Below are positions 53,147-62,223 of a stretch of 64,000 bases of DNA, piece after piece. This DNA comes from Mycolicibacter acidiphilus (GTDB lineage Bacteria > Actinomycetota > Actinomycetes > Mycobacteriales > Mycobacteriaceae). Each line of letters opens with the position of its first letter. The stretch's first letter is position 1. The notes beneath the pieces are model-generated. The model was given only the letters and a program-made list of their open reading frames with translations, made no database searches and was not told where the DNA came from. The position numbers and the translations under genes were made by a program. The stretch is taken from contig NZ_JAHCLR010000016.1 of assembly GCF_018455725.1 (NCBI RefSeq), positions 1 through 64,000 of the forward strand, written 5' to 3'.

Positions 53147-54684
53147 CCTCACGTCCATCCAGCGGCGCGGCGCCGGGGATGTTCACCCTGGTGCTGCACA
53201 CCCACCTGCCGTGGCTGGCCCACCACGGCCGCTGGCCGGTCGGCGAGGAGTGGCTGTACCAGTCCTGGTCGGCGTCGTACCTGCCGCTGCTGCGGGAGCT
53301 GCGGGAGCTGGCCGGCGAGGGCCGGCGCGGGCTGCTGACGCTGGGCGTCACCCCGGTGGTCGCCGCCCAACTCGATGACCCGTACTGCCTGGACGGCATG
53401 GAGCACTGGCTGGCGAACTGGCGGCTGCGCGCGCTGCAGGCCAGTACGCTGCCCGACCTGCGCGACTTCGGGATTCGGGAGTGCACCGCCGCCGAGCAGG
53501 CCCTCGACGAGTTCGCCGTCGACTGGCGGCACGGCGCCAGCCCGCTGCTGCGCGAGCTGGTGGCCGCCGACACCGTGGAGTTGCTCGGCGGCCCGCTGGC
53601 GCACCCGTTCCAGCCGCTGCTGAACCCGCGGCTGCGTGAGTTCGCGCTGCGCGAGGGGCTGTCCGACGCCCGGGCGCGGCTGGCGCACACCCCGTCGGGA
53701 ATCTGGGCGCCGGAGTGCGCCTACGCGCCGGGGCTGGAACGCGACTACGCCGCTGCCGGGATAACGCACTTCATGGTCGACGGGCCGTCGCTGCACGGGG
53801 ACACCGCGCTGGGTCGCCCGGTCGGCGACTCCGACGTCGTCGCCTTCGGCCGTGACCTGCAGGTCAGCTATCGGGTGTGGTCGCCGAAGTCGGGCTACCC
53901 GGGGCACGCCGCCTACCGGGACTTCCACACCTACGACCATCGCACCGGGCTGAAGCCGTCCCGGGTCACCGGCCGCACCGTCGAACCGGCGGACAAGGCG
54001 CCCTATGACCCGGCGCGCGCCGACGCCGCGATCGACACCCACGTGGCCGACTTCGTCGAGGTGGTCCGCGATCGGCTGGCCTCCGAATCCGAGCGGATCG
54101 GCCGGCCCGCGCACGTGGTCGCGGCGTTCGACACCGAACTGTTCGGGCACTGGTGGTACGAGGGGCCGACCTGGCTGGCGCGGGTGCTGCGGGCACTGCC
54201 GGAGGCCGGGGTGCGAGTCGGGACGCTGGCGCAGGCGATCGACGCCGGGTTCGTCGGCGAAGCCGTCGACTTGCCGCCGAGCTCCTGGGGGTCGGGCAAG
54301 GACTGGCAGGTGTGGTCCGGCGAGCAGGTCGCCGACCTGGTCGCACTCAACACCTCCGTCGTCGACACCGCGCTGAGCGCCGTGGACAAGGCGTTCGGCC
54401 AGGCGGGCCGTGGTCCGCTACCCCGCGACCGGGTCGCCGACCAGCTCCTGCGGGAGGCGCTGCTGACGGTCTCCAGCGACTGGCCGTTCATGGTCAGCAA
54501 GGACTCCGCCGCCGGTTACGCCCGCCACCGCGCGCATCTGCACGCGCACGCCACCCTCGAGATCGCCGACGCGCTCACGGCGTCGCTGGGGGGCCGCCGG
54601 GAGGCCGCCGAGCGGCTGGCCGAGGGCTGGAACCGCGCCGACGGTGTGTTCGGCGCACTGGATGCCCGTAGGCTGCCACGGTGA
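53143..54684 (+). CDS. GH57 1,4-alpha-glucan branching enzyme
   Basis: A 513-residue glycoside hydrolase family 57 protein (Rv3031-like) acting on alpha-glucans. The N-terminal HTHLPWLAHHG and the catalytic Glu in SGIWAPECAYAPG and Asp in AFDTELFGHWWYEGP are the GH57 landmarks. WPFMVSKDSAAGYA lies in the C-terminal domain. It starts at a GTG overlapping the methyltransferase stop and is expected to add branches in MGLP or glycogen. Confidence 0.9.
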   Translation: MTSRPSSGAAPGMFTLVLHTHLPWLAHHGRWPVGEEWLYQSWSASYLPLLRELRELAGEGRRGLLTLGVTPVVAAQLDDPYCLDGMEHWLANWRLRALQASTLPDLRDFGIRECTAAEQALDEFAVDWRHGASPLLRELVAADTVELLGGPLAHPFQPLLNPRLREFALREGLSDARARLAHTPSGIWAPECAYAPGLERDYAAAGITHFMVDGPSLHGDTALGRPVGDSDVVAFGRDLQVSYRVWSPKSGYPGHAAYRDFHTYDHRTGLKPSRVTGRTVEPADKAPYDPARADAAIDTHVADFVEVVRDRLASESERIGRPAHVVAAFDTELFGHWWYEGPTWLARVLRALPEAGVRVGTLAQAIDAGFVGEAVDLPPSSWGSGKDWQVWSGEQVADLVALNTSVVDTALSAVDKAFGQAGRGPLPRDRVADQLLREALLTVSSDWPFMVSKDSAAGYARHRAHLHAHATLEIADALTASLGGRREAAERLAEGWNRADGVFGALDARRLPR

Positions 54685-54799
54685 CCCCCTTGTTCCGCGA
54701 GCGTGCCGACACCCGGCCGGCACGCCGCACCCGTACTCGGATCTGCGCTTCCCCGCACCTCTGCGGCGCCTCCGGGTCGCACCCGTCGGGAGCCTGCAC

Positions 54800-56044
54800 A
54801 TGAAGATCCTGATGGTGTCGTGGGAGTACCCGCCGGTCGTGATCGGCGGCCTGGGCCGGCACGTGCATCACCTGTCCACCGCACTGGCCGCAGCCGGTCA
54901 CGAGGTGGTGGTGCTGGCCCGCCGGCCGTCCGACACCGACCCCTACACCCACCCGTCGTCGGATGAGGTCAGTGAGGGCGTGCGCGTCGTCGCCGCGGCG
55001 CAGGACCCGCATGAATTCAACTTCGGCGACGACATGATGGCCTGGACGCTGGCGATGGGTCACGCCATGGTCCGCGCCGGGTTGTCACTGAAAACCGATG
55101 GCGGGCAGCGTCTTTGGCGACCGGATCTGATTCACGCCCACGACTGGCTGGTGGCGCACCCGGCCATCGCGCTGGCCGAATTCCACGACGTGCCACTGGT
55201 CTCCACGATCCACGCCACCGAGGCCGGCCGGCATTCCGGCTGGGTGTCCGGCCGACTCAGCCGTCAGGTGCACGCGGTCGAGTCCTGGCTGGTCCAGGAG
55301 TCGGACTCGCTGATCACCTGTTCGGCGTCGATGACCGACGAGATCACCGAGCTGTTCGGCCCCGAACTGGTCGACAACACCGTGATCCGCAATGGAATCG
55401 ATGTCACCCGTTGGCCTTTCGCTGAGCGGACGCAGCGCACCGGGGCGCCGGAGCTGCTGTATGTGGGGCGGCTGGAATATGAGAAGGGCGTGCAGGAGGC
55501 GATCGCGGCGCTGCCGCGCATCCGTCAGGACTACCCCGGCACCACCTTGACCATCGCCGGCGACGGCACCCAGTTGGAGTGGCTGACCGAGATCGCCCGC
55601 AAACACCGGGTGCTCAAGGCGACCCGGTTCGTCGGCCGCGTCGACCACGCGGAACTGCTGGACCTGCTGCACTCCGCCGACGCCGCGGTACTGCCCAGCC
55701 ACTACGAACCGTTTGGGCTGGCGGCGCTGGAAGCCGCCGCCGCCGGCACCCCGCTGGTGACGTCGAACGTCGGCGGCCTCGGCGAGGCGGTGATCCACGG
55801 CGAGACCGGACTGTGCTGCCCGCCGCGCGACGTGCCCGCGCTGGCGGAGACGGTCTGCACGGTGCTGGCCGATCCGGCGGCCGCCCAGCAGCGCGCGGTG
55901 GCCGCCCGGGAACGGTTGTCGGCGGACTTCGACTGGGACAACGTCGCCGAGGAGACCGCCCAGGTGTATCTGGCGGCCAAACGCCGGGAGCGCGAACCGC
56001 AGCCGCGCCGGCCGATCGTCGAGCACGCCCTGCCCGACCGGTAA
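54800..56044 (+). CDS. alpha-1,4-glucosyltransferase (GT4, Rv3032-like)
   Basis: A 414-residue GT-B glycosyltransferase of the same length as Rv3032, which elongates methylglucose lipopolysaccharide and glycogen. The N-terminal MVSWEYPPVVIGGLGRHV binds donor and acceptor; the C-terminal EX7E motif is EPFGLAALE. The ATG at 54800 opens the protein at its first strand. A 115-bp spacer separates it from the GH57 gene. Confidence 0.93.
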   Translation: MKILMVSWEYPPVVIGGLGRHVHHLSTALAAAGHEVVVLARRPSDTDPYTHPSSDEVSEGVRVVAAAQDPHEFNFGDDMMAWTLAMGHAMVRAGLSLKTDGGQRLWRPDLIHAHDWLVAHPAIALAEFHDVPLVSTIHATEAGRHSGWVSGRLSRQVHAVESWLVQESDSLITCSASMTDEITELFGPELVDNTVIRNGIDVTRWPFAERTQRTGAPELLYVGRLEYEKGVQEAIAALPRIRQDYPGTTLTIAGDGTQLEWLTEIARKHRVLKATRFVGRVDHAELLDLLHSADAAVLPSHYEPFGLAALEAAAAGTPLVTSNVGGLGEAVIHGETGLCCPPRDVPALAETVCTVLADPAAAQQRAVAARERLSADFDWDNVAEETAQVYLAAKRREREPQPRRPIVEHALPDR

Positions 56045-56049
56045 AAGCG

Positions 56050-57024
56050 ATGCTGACCGCGCTGCGGCTGAACATGACCGGCGTGCCCGACCCGGCCGCC
56101 GACCACGGCGAACGCTATCGGGCCGCCCTGGACATGGCCGCCTACGCCGACGAGCACGGCGTCACCGCGATCAGCTGCGAGGAGCACCACCTGGCGGCCA
56201 CCGGCTGGCTGCCGTCGCCGCTGCTGCTGGCCGCCGCCGTCGCCGGACGCACCCGCAGAACCCGGATCAGCGTCAACGCTCTGCTGGTCCCGCTCTACGA
56301 CCCGGTGCGCCTTGCGGAGGACATCGCCGTGCTCGACAACATCTCGGGCGGGCGATTCAGTTTCGTCGCCGGGATCGGTTACCGCCCAGAGGAATACGCC
56401 GCGGTCGGCAAGGATTTCCGGCGGCGCGGGAAGCTGATGGACGACTGCCTGCGGGTGCTGCTGCAGGCGTGGGGTGACGAGCCGTTCGAACACCGAGGCC
56501 AACTGATCGATGTGACACCCAAGCCCCGCACCAAACCGCACCCGCTGATCCTGATCGGTGGGATGAGCGTCGCCGCCGCCCGGCGGGCCGCCCGGTTCGG
56601 GCTGCCGTTCGCACCGCCGGTGCGGATGCCGGAGGCTGAGGCCGTCTACCACGCGGAGTTCGCCAAGGGCGCCGGCGGCGGGTTCGTGTTCGCACCGGAG
56701 AACGGCAACACGGTGACGCACTTGAGCACCGATCCGGCTGCCGCCTGGGACCGGTGCGGGCCCTATTTCCTCAACGAAGCCGTCGAGTACAGCGCCTGGA
56801 CGGTCCCAGATGTGCCGCGCCCCAACGAATCCCCCGTCAGCACCGTCGATGAGCTGCGCCGGCTGGGCAGCGTGGAGGTGCTCACCCCCGAGCAGCTGAT
56901 CGAGCAGTGCCGCGCCGGTCGCCGGGAGGTGACGCTGCACCCATTGGTCGGCGGACTGCCGCTCGACGACGGCTGGGAGAGTCTGCGACTGCTGGGCGAG
57001 GAAGTGCTGCCCGCACTCGCTTAG
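56050..57024 (+). CDS. LLM-class flavin-dependent oxidoreductase
   Basis: A 324-residue luciferase-like monooxygenase/F420-type TIM barrel. EEHHLAATGWLPSPLLLAA, ISVNALLVPLYDPVRLAEDIAVLDNISGGRF and the glycine-rich VAGIGYRPEEY are typical. Only 5 bases separate it from the GT4 gene. The cofactor may be FMN or F420. In M. tuberculosis, Rv3033 occupies this position and was not found here. Confidence 0.86.
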   Translation: MLTALRLNMTGVPDPAADHGERYRAALDMAAYADEHGVTAISCEEHHLAATGWLPSPLLLAAAVAGRTRRTRISVNALLVPLYDPVRLAEDIAVLDNISGGRFSFVAGIGYRPEEYAAVGKDFRRRGKLMDDCLRVLLQAWGDEPFEHRGQLIDVTPKPRTKPHPLILIGGMSVAAARRAARFGLPFAPPVRMPEAEAVYHAEFAKGAGGGFVFAPENGNTVTHLSTDPAAAWDRCGPYFLNEAVEYSAWTVPDVPRPNESPVSTVDELRRLGSVEVLTPEQLIEQCRAGRREVTLHPLVGGLPLDDGWESLRLLGEEVLPALA

Positions 57025-57758
57025 CGGGCCGCCTTCTTGCGTTCGATGTCGGCCAGCGCGGCGGCCAGTTCGGCGCGCTCGGCGGCCGAGGTCTCCCAGG
57101 CCAGCTTGCGGTTCTTGACGACCTTGGCCGGAGCGCCCACCGCGATCGAGTAGTCCGGGATCACCCCGCGCACCACCGCGTGCGCGCCCAGCACACTGCC
57201 GCGGCCGACGCTGGTGCCGCGCAGCACGGTGACCTTGGTCGCGATCCAGGTGTCGGGTCCGATGCGGACCGGGCCCTTGATGATGCCCTGGTCCTTGATC
57301 GGCACGGTGATGTCGTCCATCTTGTGGTCGAAGTCGCAGACGTAGCACCAGTCGGCCATCAGCGCCGAATCCCCGAGCTCGATGTCGAGGTAGCAGTTGA
57401 TGACGTTGTCGCGGCCCAGCACCACCTTGTCGCCGAACCGCAGCGAACCCTCGTGCGCCCGGATGGTGTTCTTGTCGCCGATGTGCACCCAGCGGCCGAT
57501 CTCCATCTGGGCCAGTTCCGGGGTGGCGTGGATCTCGACGTCCTTGCCGAGGAACACCATGCCGCGGGTGATGATGTGCGGGTTGGTCAGCTTGAACTTC
57601 AGCAACCGCCAGTAGCGCACCAGGTACCAGGGGGTGTACGCGCGGTTGGCCAGCACCCACTTCAGCGAAGCGGCGGTGAGGAAGCGGGCCTGGCGTGGGT
57701 CGCGCAGCCGTGATCCCCGCCAGCGCTTGTGGATCGGCGCACCCCACATGGTCGTCAT
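57021..57758 (-). CDS. hexapeptide-repeat acyltransferase (Rv3034c-like)
   Basis: A 245-residue left-handed beta-helix acyltransferase. The basic N-terminal helix region (residues 1-60) precedes hexapeptide turns such as IGRWVHIGDKNTIRAH, VVLGRDNVINCYLDIELG and VTVLRGTSVGRGSVLGAHAVVRG. It lies in the MGLP neighbourhood and so could acylate a polysaccharide. The 3' end overlaps the LLM gene by 4 bases. Confidence 0.83.
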   Translation of the reverse strand: MTTMWGAPIHKRWRGSRLRDPRQARFLTAASLKWVLANRAYTPWYLVRYWRLLKFKLTNPHIITRGMVFLGKDVEIHATPELAQMEIGRWVHIGDKNTIRAHEGSLRFGDKVVLGRDNVINCYLDIELGDSALMADWCYVCDFDHKMDDITVPIKDQGIIKGPVRIGPDTWIATKVTVLRGTSVGRGSVLGAHAVVRGVIPDYSIAVGAPAKVVKNRKLAWETSAAERAELAAALADIERKKAAR

Positions 57759-57829
57759 GGCCGCAAAGCCTACGCGAACGATTTTCCGTCACGCGCTACC
57801 CTCACCTGGACTCATTCAAGGGAGAAGGC

Positions 57830-59161
57830 TTGAGGGCTACCACTGTGCTCCAGAGGCGACACGTCGCGGCGTCCCGGTGGCGACTCGGCGCGGCCGCGCT
57901 GGCGGCGATCCTCGTCCTCGGCGGCTGCGGCAACACCGACTCGTGGGTGCAGGCCGCACCGGCGCCGGGCTGGTCCGCCCAGTACGCCGACGCCGCCAAC
58001 AGCAGCTACACGCCCACCACCGGCGCCCGCGACCTGCAACTGGACTGGACCCGGTCGGTCAAGGGCGAGCTGGGGGCTGGGCCGGCGGTGGGGCTGCGCG
58101 GCTGGCTGGTGCTCAACGGACAGACCGAGGCCGGCTGCTCGCTGATGCAGTGGGAGAACGCCGACCACGGCCGGCAGCGCTGGTGTACCCGGCTGTACCA
58201 GGGCGGCGGGTTCTTCGGCCCGCTGATCGACGGTTTCGACAACGTCTACATCGGTCAGCCCGGGGCCATGCTGTCGTTTCCGCCCACCCAGTGGATCCGC
58301 TGGCGCGCGCCGGTGATCGGAATGCCGTCGACGCCGCGGATCCTCGGCGACGACCGCGTGCTGGTCGTGACGCATCTGGGGCAGGTGCTGGTGTTCGACG
58401 CCCACCGCGGCACGGTGGTCGGCACCCCGCTCGACCTGGTCGACGGCGTCGACCCGACCGATTTCAAACGCGGCCTGGCCGACTGCGCCGGTGCGCGCCC
58501 CGACTGCCCGGTCGCCGCCGCTCCGGCCTACTCACCGGCCAGCCGCACCGTGGTGGTGAGCCTGTGGCAGCCCGGCGCCAAAGCAGCCGGCCTGGTGGGG
58601 CTGAAGTACCGGCCGGACGGGACGCCGATGCTCACCCAGGAGTGGGCCAGCGACGAGGTCGCTGCCGGGGTGCTGGCCAGCCCGGTGCTCTCCGCCGACG
58701 GCGCGACGGTCTACGTCAACGGCCGGGACCAGCGGCTCTGGGCGCTGAACTCCGCCGACGGCACGGCGAAATGGTCGGTGCCGCTGAAATTCCTGGCGCA
58801 GACACCGCCGGCGGTGACGCCGGACGGGCTGATCGTCGCCGGCGGCGGCCCGGACACCCAACTGGTCGCGTTCGCCGACCGCGGCGACCACGCCGAGCAG
58901 GTGTGGCGGCGCGACGACGTCACCCCGCTGTCGTCATCGAGCCTGGCGGCCGGCGGCGTCGGCTACACCGTGAGCTCCGGGACCAGCCTCGGCCCCGCCG
59001 GGCTGTCGCTGCTGGTGTTCGACCCCGCCGACGGCCACACCATCAACAGCTACCCGCTGCCCGAATCCGACGGCTTCCCGCTGGGCGTCTCGGTGGGCCG
59101 GGACCGCCGGGTGGTGGTCGCCACCAGCGCCGGCCAGGTCTACAGCTTCGCGCCGGCCTGA
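57830..59161 (+). CDS. PQQ-like beta-propeller lipoprotein (Rv3035-like)
   Basis: About 443 residues. The signal (LGAAALAAILVLGGC) ends in a lipobox Cys, followed by repeated propeller blades (VTPDGLIVAGGGPDTQLVAF, GATVYVNGRDQRLWALNS). It is a surface-anchored protein of unknown role. The start is uncertain: TTG at 57830 (after AAGGGAGAAGG) or GTG at 57845. Confidence 0.78.
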   Translation: MRATTVLQRRHVAASRWRLGAAALAAILVLGGCGNTDSWVQAAPAPGWSAQYADAANSSYTPTTGARDLQLDWTRSVKGELGAGPAVGLRGWLVLNGQTEAGCSLMQWENADHGRQRWCTRLYQGGGFFGPLIDGFDNVYIGQPGAMLSFPPTQWIRWRAPVIGMPSTPRILGDDRVLVVTHLGQVLVFDAHRGTVVGTPLDLVDGVDPTDFKRGLADCAGARPDCPVAAAPAYSPASRTVVVSLWQPGAKAAGLVGLKYRPDGTPMLTQEWASDEVAAGVLASPVLSADGATVYVNGRDQRLWALNSADGTAKWSVPLKFLAQTPPAVTPDGLIVAGGGPDTQLVAFADRGDHAEQVWRRDDVTPLSSSSLAAGGVGYTVSSGTSLGPAGLSLLVFDPADGHTINSYPLPESDGFPLGVSVGRDRRVVVATSAGQVYSFAPA

Positions 59162-59168
59162 TCCTCCC

Positions 59169-59237
59169 CCGCGCGACCGTGCACAACTCACCGGCGAAAC
59201 CGCAGGTGGGGCCGGTCAACTCTGCACGGTCGCGCGG
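59169..59237. terminator. family A intergenic hairpin, copy 3
   Basis: CCGCGCGACCGTGCAC..ACTCACCGG pairs with CCGGTCAACTCTGCACGGTCGCGCGG around a centre containing GCAGGTGGGGC. It lies between the convergent lipoprotein and TB22.2 genes. Same architecture as the copies at 16783 and 23629. Confidence 0.72.
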
Positions 59238-59250
59238 CAGGAAGTAACGG

Positions 59251-59943
59251 TTACAGCGCCAGCGGCGGGATCGCGGTACGCGGCACCTTCACCGAGGTGG
59301 CGCCGGCGCTGGCCGGCAGCAGCTCCCCCGGGGCGAAGTAGAAGATCACGTCGTCGTTGGTGATCGCGAAGTTCTGGTAGTGCTCCGGGTCGAGGCCGGA
59401 GCCAGAGGAGATCAGAAATGCCGGCACGTTCGTCTGACGTTCGAGCTCACGCTGCACGATCGGGAAGATGGCGTCCAGCGGCTTGCTGTTCGGGGCGAAC
59501 AGGGTGTCGAAGGTGATCGGCTTGCGGGTCGTCAGGTCGTAGTTGAACGCCTGATACCAGGTGGACGGCTGCGGGCCGCCGAGGTCCTGGAAGATCTTGA
59601 GCACGACGCTCTGGGTGCCCTTGGCGCCCTGACCGGACCGGTGCTGCTCGGAGGTGGCGTCCATTTCGTAGGGCATGTCGTGCGGTCCCGGTGATTTCGC
59701 CACCGCCAGGAACCCGTCGCGGTTCTGCACCAGGTACGCCGTCAGCGTCGGCTGGTCCGGGTAGTCGACCGGGAACCGCATGTCCAGGGTGTAGTTGGCG
59801 TTGGCGGTGCGCACGTGGCAGAGCTGACCGGCTTCCAGCGTCCCGCCCATCTCCGCGCACGGCGACGCCGCGTTCGTGGCCGGTGCACCCAACCAGCCGC
59901 CTACCGTCCCGCCCGCCAGCAGGGCAGCCACCAGAATGCGCAT
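59251..59943 (-). CDS. exported esterase-type protein TB22.2
   Basis: A 230-residue secreted protein matching Rv3036c. The signal peptide (ILVAALLAGGTVGGWLGAPATNA) is followed by CAEMGGTLEAGQLCHV, two Cys likely bridged, and an RsiV/DUF3298-like domain (YQNFAITNDDVIFYFAPGELLP). Esterase activity has been reported for the M. tuberculosis protein, but I see no plain GxSxG motif. Confidence 0.85.
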   Translation of the reverse strand: MRILVAALLAGGTVGGWLGAPATNAASPCAEMGGTLEAGQLCHVRTANANYTLDMRFPVDYPDQPTLTAYLVQNRDGFLAVAKSPGPHDMPYEMDATSEQHRSGQGAKGTQSVVLKIFQDLGGPQPSTWYQAFNYDLTTRKPITFDTLFAPNSKPLDAIFPIVQRELERQTNVPAFLISSGSGLDPEHYQNFAITNDDVIFYFAPGELLPASAGATSVKVPRTAIPPLAL

Positions 59944-60021
59944 CGTCGGAATGTCTCGCTTTGTCTCGCCTTGCCGCAGCAAGCTGGAATCGTCGTGAAG
60001 TCGACAACAATACCGGGCGGC

Positions 60022-61065
60022 TCAGTGCGATGGACGGCAGACGAACGCAATCGCCCGAGCGGCCGCCGCGGTCCCGATCCGGGTCAGCACGACCGACAGC
60101 GACGCGCTCCCCCGCAACCGCAGCCGTCGTCGCAGCACATCGGGGTCGGCGTTGACGCCCCGGACCAGGATCTCGCACGCCCCGCAGTCGGCGGCGACCA
60201 GCGCCTGCCGCAGCCGCTTCTCGCTGTAGGGCAGCTGTTCGAGCACCTCGAAACCACGCACACCGACCGGCAGGGTGTCCCCGGACAGGTAGGCGATATC
60301 GGGGTCCAGTTGCCACAGCCCGTACCGGGCGGCGTAGTGCCGGACCAGTCCGGCCCGCACCACGGCACCGTCGGGGTCGACGATCCAGCGTCCGACGGGG
60401 GCCACGTCGCAGTCGTCCGGGTCGGCATCGGTGAGCTGTTCGTCGCGGTCCAGGATCACCGCCCGTCGGCGCACCCCCGGTTCGGTGAGCCGCGGCGACC
60501 ACAGGCAGGCCTCCCGGACCGAGCCGCGCCAGGAGGTCAGTTCGATCTCGCCGTGAAAGCCGAGCCGTCCGATCTGGTCGAAATCGATTCCGGGAGCGCA
60601 CTTCACGACAAGGTCGCGGTCGAGGTAGACGTCGAGCAGCCGATCCAGCGCGGGCTGGTAATCGGCGGGGTCGAACCGGCGCCGGCCGCCGCTGCGCCGT
60701 CCCGGATCGGCGACCACCACGGTGTCACGGCTGACCGGGTGCAGGGCATCGGCGCGGACCAGTCCCGCACGCTCCCCCAGGTTGTGTCGGGCCATCGCCA
60801 GCCGGATCGGGTCGATGTCGCTGCCCAGCACCGGCGCCATCACCTCGGACAGTGCGACGCATTCGGTGCCGATCGAACAGGTCACGTCGTGCACGGCGGC
60901 GCCCGGGGCGGCCGTCGCGATCCGCTGCGCCCGGTGCCGGGCCACCGGCGCGGCACTGGCCTGCTGCAGCGCATCATCGGTGAACAGCCAGTGCTCCGCC
61001 GCCGACTCACCCAGTTTGGCGGCGGCGCGGCGGCGCAGCAGGGTGGTCTCCACCAGTGCCGGCAC
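60022..61065 (-). CDS. class I SAM methyltransferase, THUMP-like (Rv3037c-like)
   Basis: At least 347 residues with SAM-binding signatures HDVTCSIGTECVAL and SDIDPIRLAMARHNL, VVADPGRRSGGRRRF, and a C-terminal THUMP-like domain (CEILVRGVNADPDVLRRRL). The first usable start is the GTG at 61065, but the frame is open to 61212. The extra 49 codons read like the family N-terminus (DFRPDDVGYLSSAAG, FALTDATRVADV), yet contain no ATG, GTG or TTG. The true start may be a CTG or there may be a sequence change. Confidence 0.8.
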   Translation of the reverse strand: MPALVETTLLRRRAAAKLGESAAEHWLFTDDALQQASAAPVARHRAQRIATAAPGAAVHDVTCSIGTECVALSEVMAPVLGSDIDPIRLAMARHNLGERAGLVRADALHPVSRDTVVVADPGRRSGGRRRFDPADYQPALDRLLDVYLDRDLVVKCAPGIDFDQIGRLGFHGEIELTSWRGSVREACLWSPRLTEPGVRRRAVILDRDEQLTDADPDDCDVAPVGRWIVDPDGAVVRAGLVRHYAARYGLWQLDPDIAYLSGDTLPVGVRGFEVLEQLPYSEKRLRQALVAADCGACEILVRGVNADPDVLRRRLRLRGSASLSVVLTRIGTAAAARAIAFVCRPSH

Positions 61066-61202
61066 CCGATCTCCGAACCGGGTGCGCAGCGCGGTGACGT
61101 CGGCGACCCGGGTGGCGTCGGTCAGCGCGAACGTGGCGACCTCGGCCAGATCGGCGGCGCCGGCCGCCGAACTCAGGTAGCCGACGTCGTCGGGACGGAA
61201 AT

Positions 61203-62171
61203 CTAGGACGGTTTAACCCCGGTGACCATCACGTTGTAGAACCAGCCCTTGGGCACCAGGTGGCGCCAGAGGTTGTTGTCCAGCCAGCTCAGTGCGGTCC
61301 AGCCGCCGAACGCGAACTTGGCCCAGTTCCAGCCGAGCTTCCCGGGCGGCACGGTCGACTCGAAGGTCCGCACCGGCCAGCCCAGCATCGCGGCGGTGAA
61401 TTCCTCGCTGGCGGTGGCCACCTGCACGGCACCGGCGGAGGTCGCCATGCGCTCCAGGTCGGCCGGTTCGAAGGTGTGCAGGTCGACGATCCACTCCAGC
61501 GCCGCGGCGCGCGAGTTCTCGTCGAGCTCCTCCTGCGGCCGGCGCCAGCTGCCCATGCCGGGCAGCTTCATCGCGGCGACCGTGGTCTTCCAGGTCAGGT
61601 CGGCCAGCCGGCGGGCGTAGAAGTTGCCGACGGTGGTCGGCTCGCCGGCGAAGATAAACCGCCCGCCCGGCTTGAGCACCCGGACCACCTCGCGCAGCGA
61701 CAGTTCCACGTCGGGAATGTGGTGCAGCACCGCGTGCCCGACGACCAGGTCGAAGGTGTCGTCCTCGTAGGGGATGCCCTCGGCGTCGGCGACCCGGCCG
61801 TCGACGTCCAGACCCAGCGCCTTGCCGTTGCGGGTGGCGACCTTGACCATGCCCGGCGACAGGTCGGTGACCGAGCCGCGTTCGGCGACCCCGTCCTGCA
61901 TCAGGTTGAGCAGGAAGAACCCGGTGCCGCAGCCCAACTCCAGGGCACGCCCGTAGGGCAGTTTCTCGCGGTCGGCGGCGGGCACGATCGCGTCGAAGCG
62001 GCCGCGGGCGTAGTCGATGCAGCGCTGGTCGTAGGAGATCGACCACTTCTCGTCGTAGCTCTCGGCTTCCCAGTCGTGGTACAGCACCTGGGCGAGCTTG
62101 GTGTCGTGCCGGGCGGCTTCCACCTGCTCAGCGGTCGCGTGCGGGTTCGGCGCCGGGTCGATACTCGTCAT
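61203..62171 (-). CDS. SAM-dependent methyltransferase (Rv3038c-like)
   Basis: A 322-residue class I methyltransferase. The SAM motif is ALELGCGTGFFLLNLM, then VTDLSPGMVKVA and HAVLHHIPDVELSLREVVRVLKPGGRFIF. The long C-terminal region ends WFYNVMVTGVKPS. The substrate is unknown. Its TAG stop overlaps the open frame of the following methyltransferase. Confidence 0.88.
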   Translation of the reverse strand: MTSIDPAPNPHATAEQVEAARHDTKLAQVLYHDWEAESYDEKWSISYDQRCIDYARGRFDAIVPAADREKLPYGRALELGCGTGFFLLNLMQDGVAERGSVTDLSPGMVKVATRNGKALGLDVDGRVADAEGIPYEDDTFDLVVGHAVLHHIPDVELSLREVVRVLKPGGRFIFAGEPTTVGNFYARRLADLTWKTTVAAMKLPGMGSWRRPQEELDENSRAAALEWIVDLHTFEPADLERMATSAGAVQVATASEEFTAAMLGWPVRTFESTVPPGKLGWNWAKFAFGGWTALSWLDNNLWRHLVPKGWFYNVMVTGVKPS

Positions 62172-62223
62172 GGTCGGTCAGCCTATCGGCTGGTCAGGTC
62201 GGCCGGATCAGCGCCCGTGCCGC

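Noticed and set aside
54685-54799. Small gene between the GH57 and GT4 genes
   Set aside because: The frames here are Arg/Pro/Ser-rich with no ribosome site; it is more likely an untranslated spacer.
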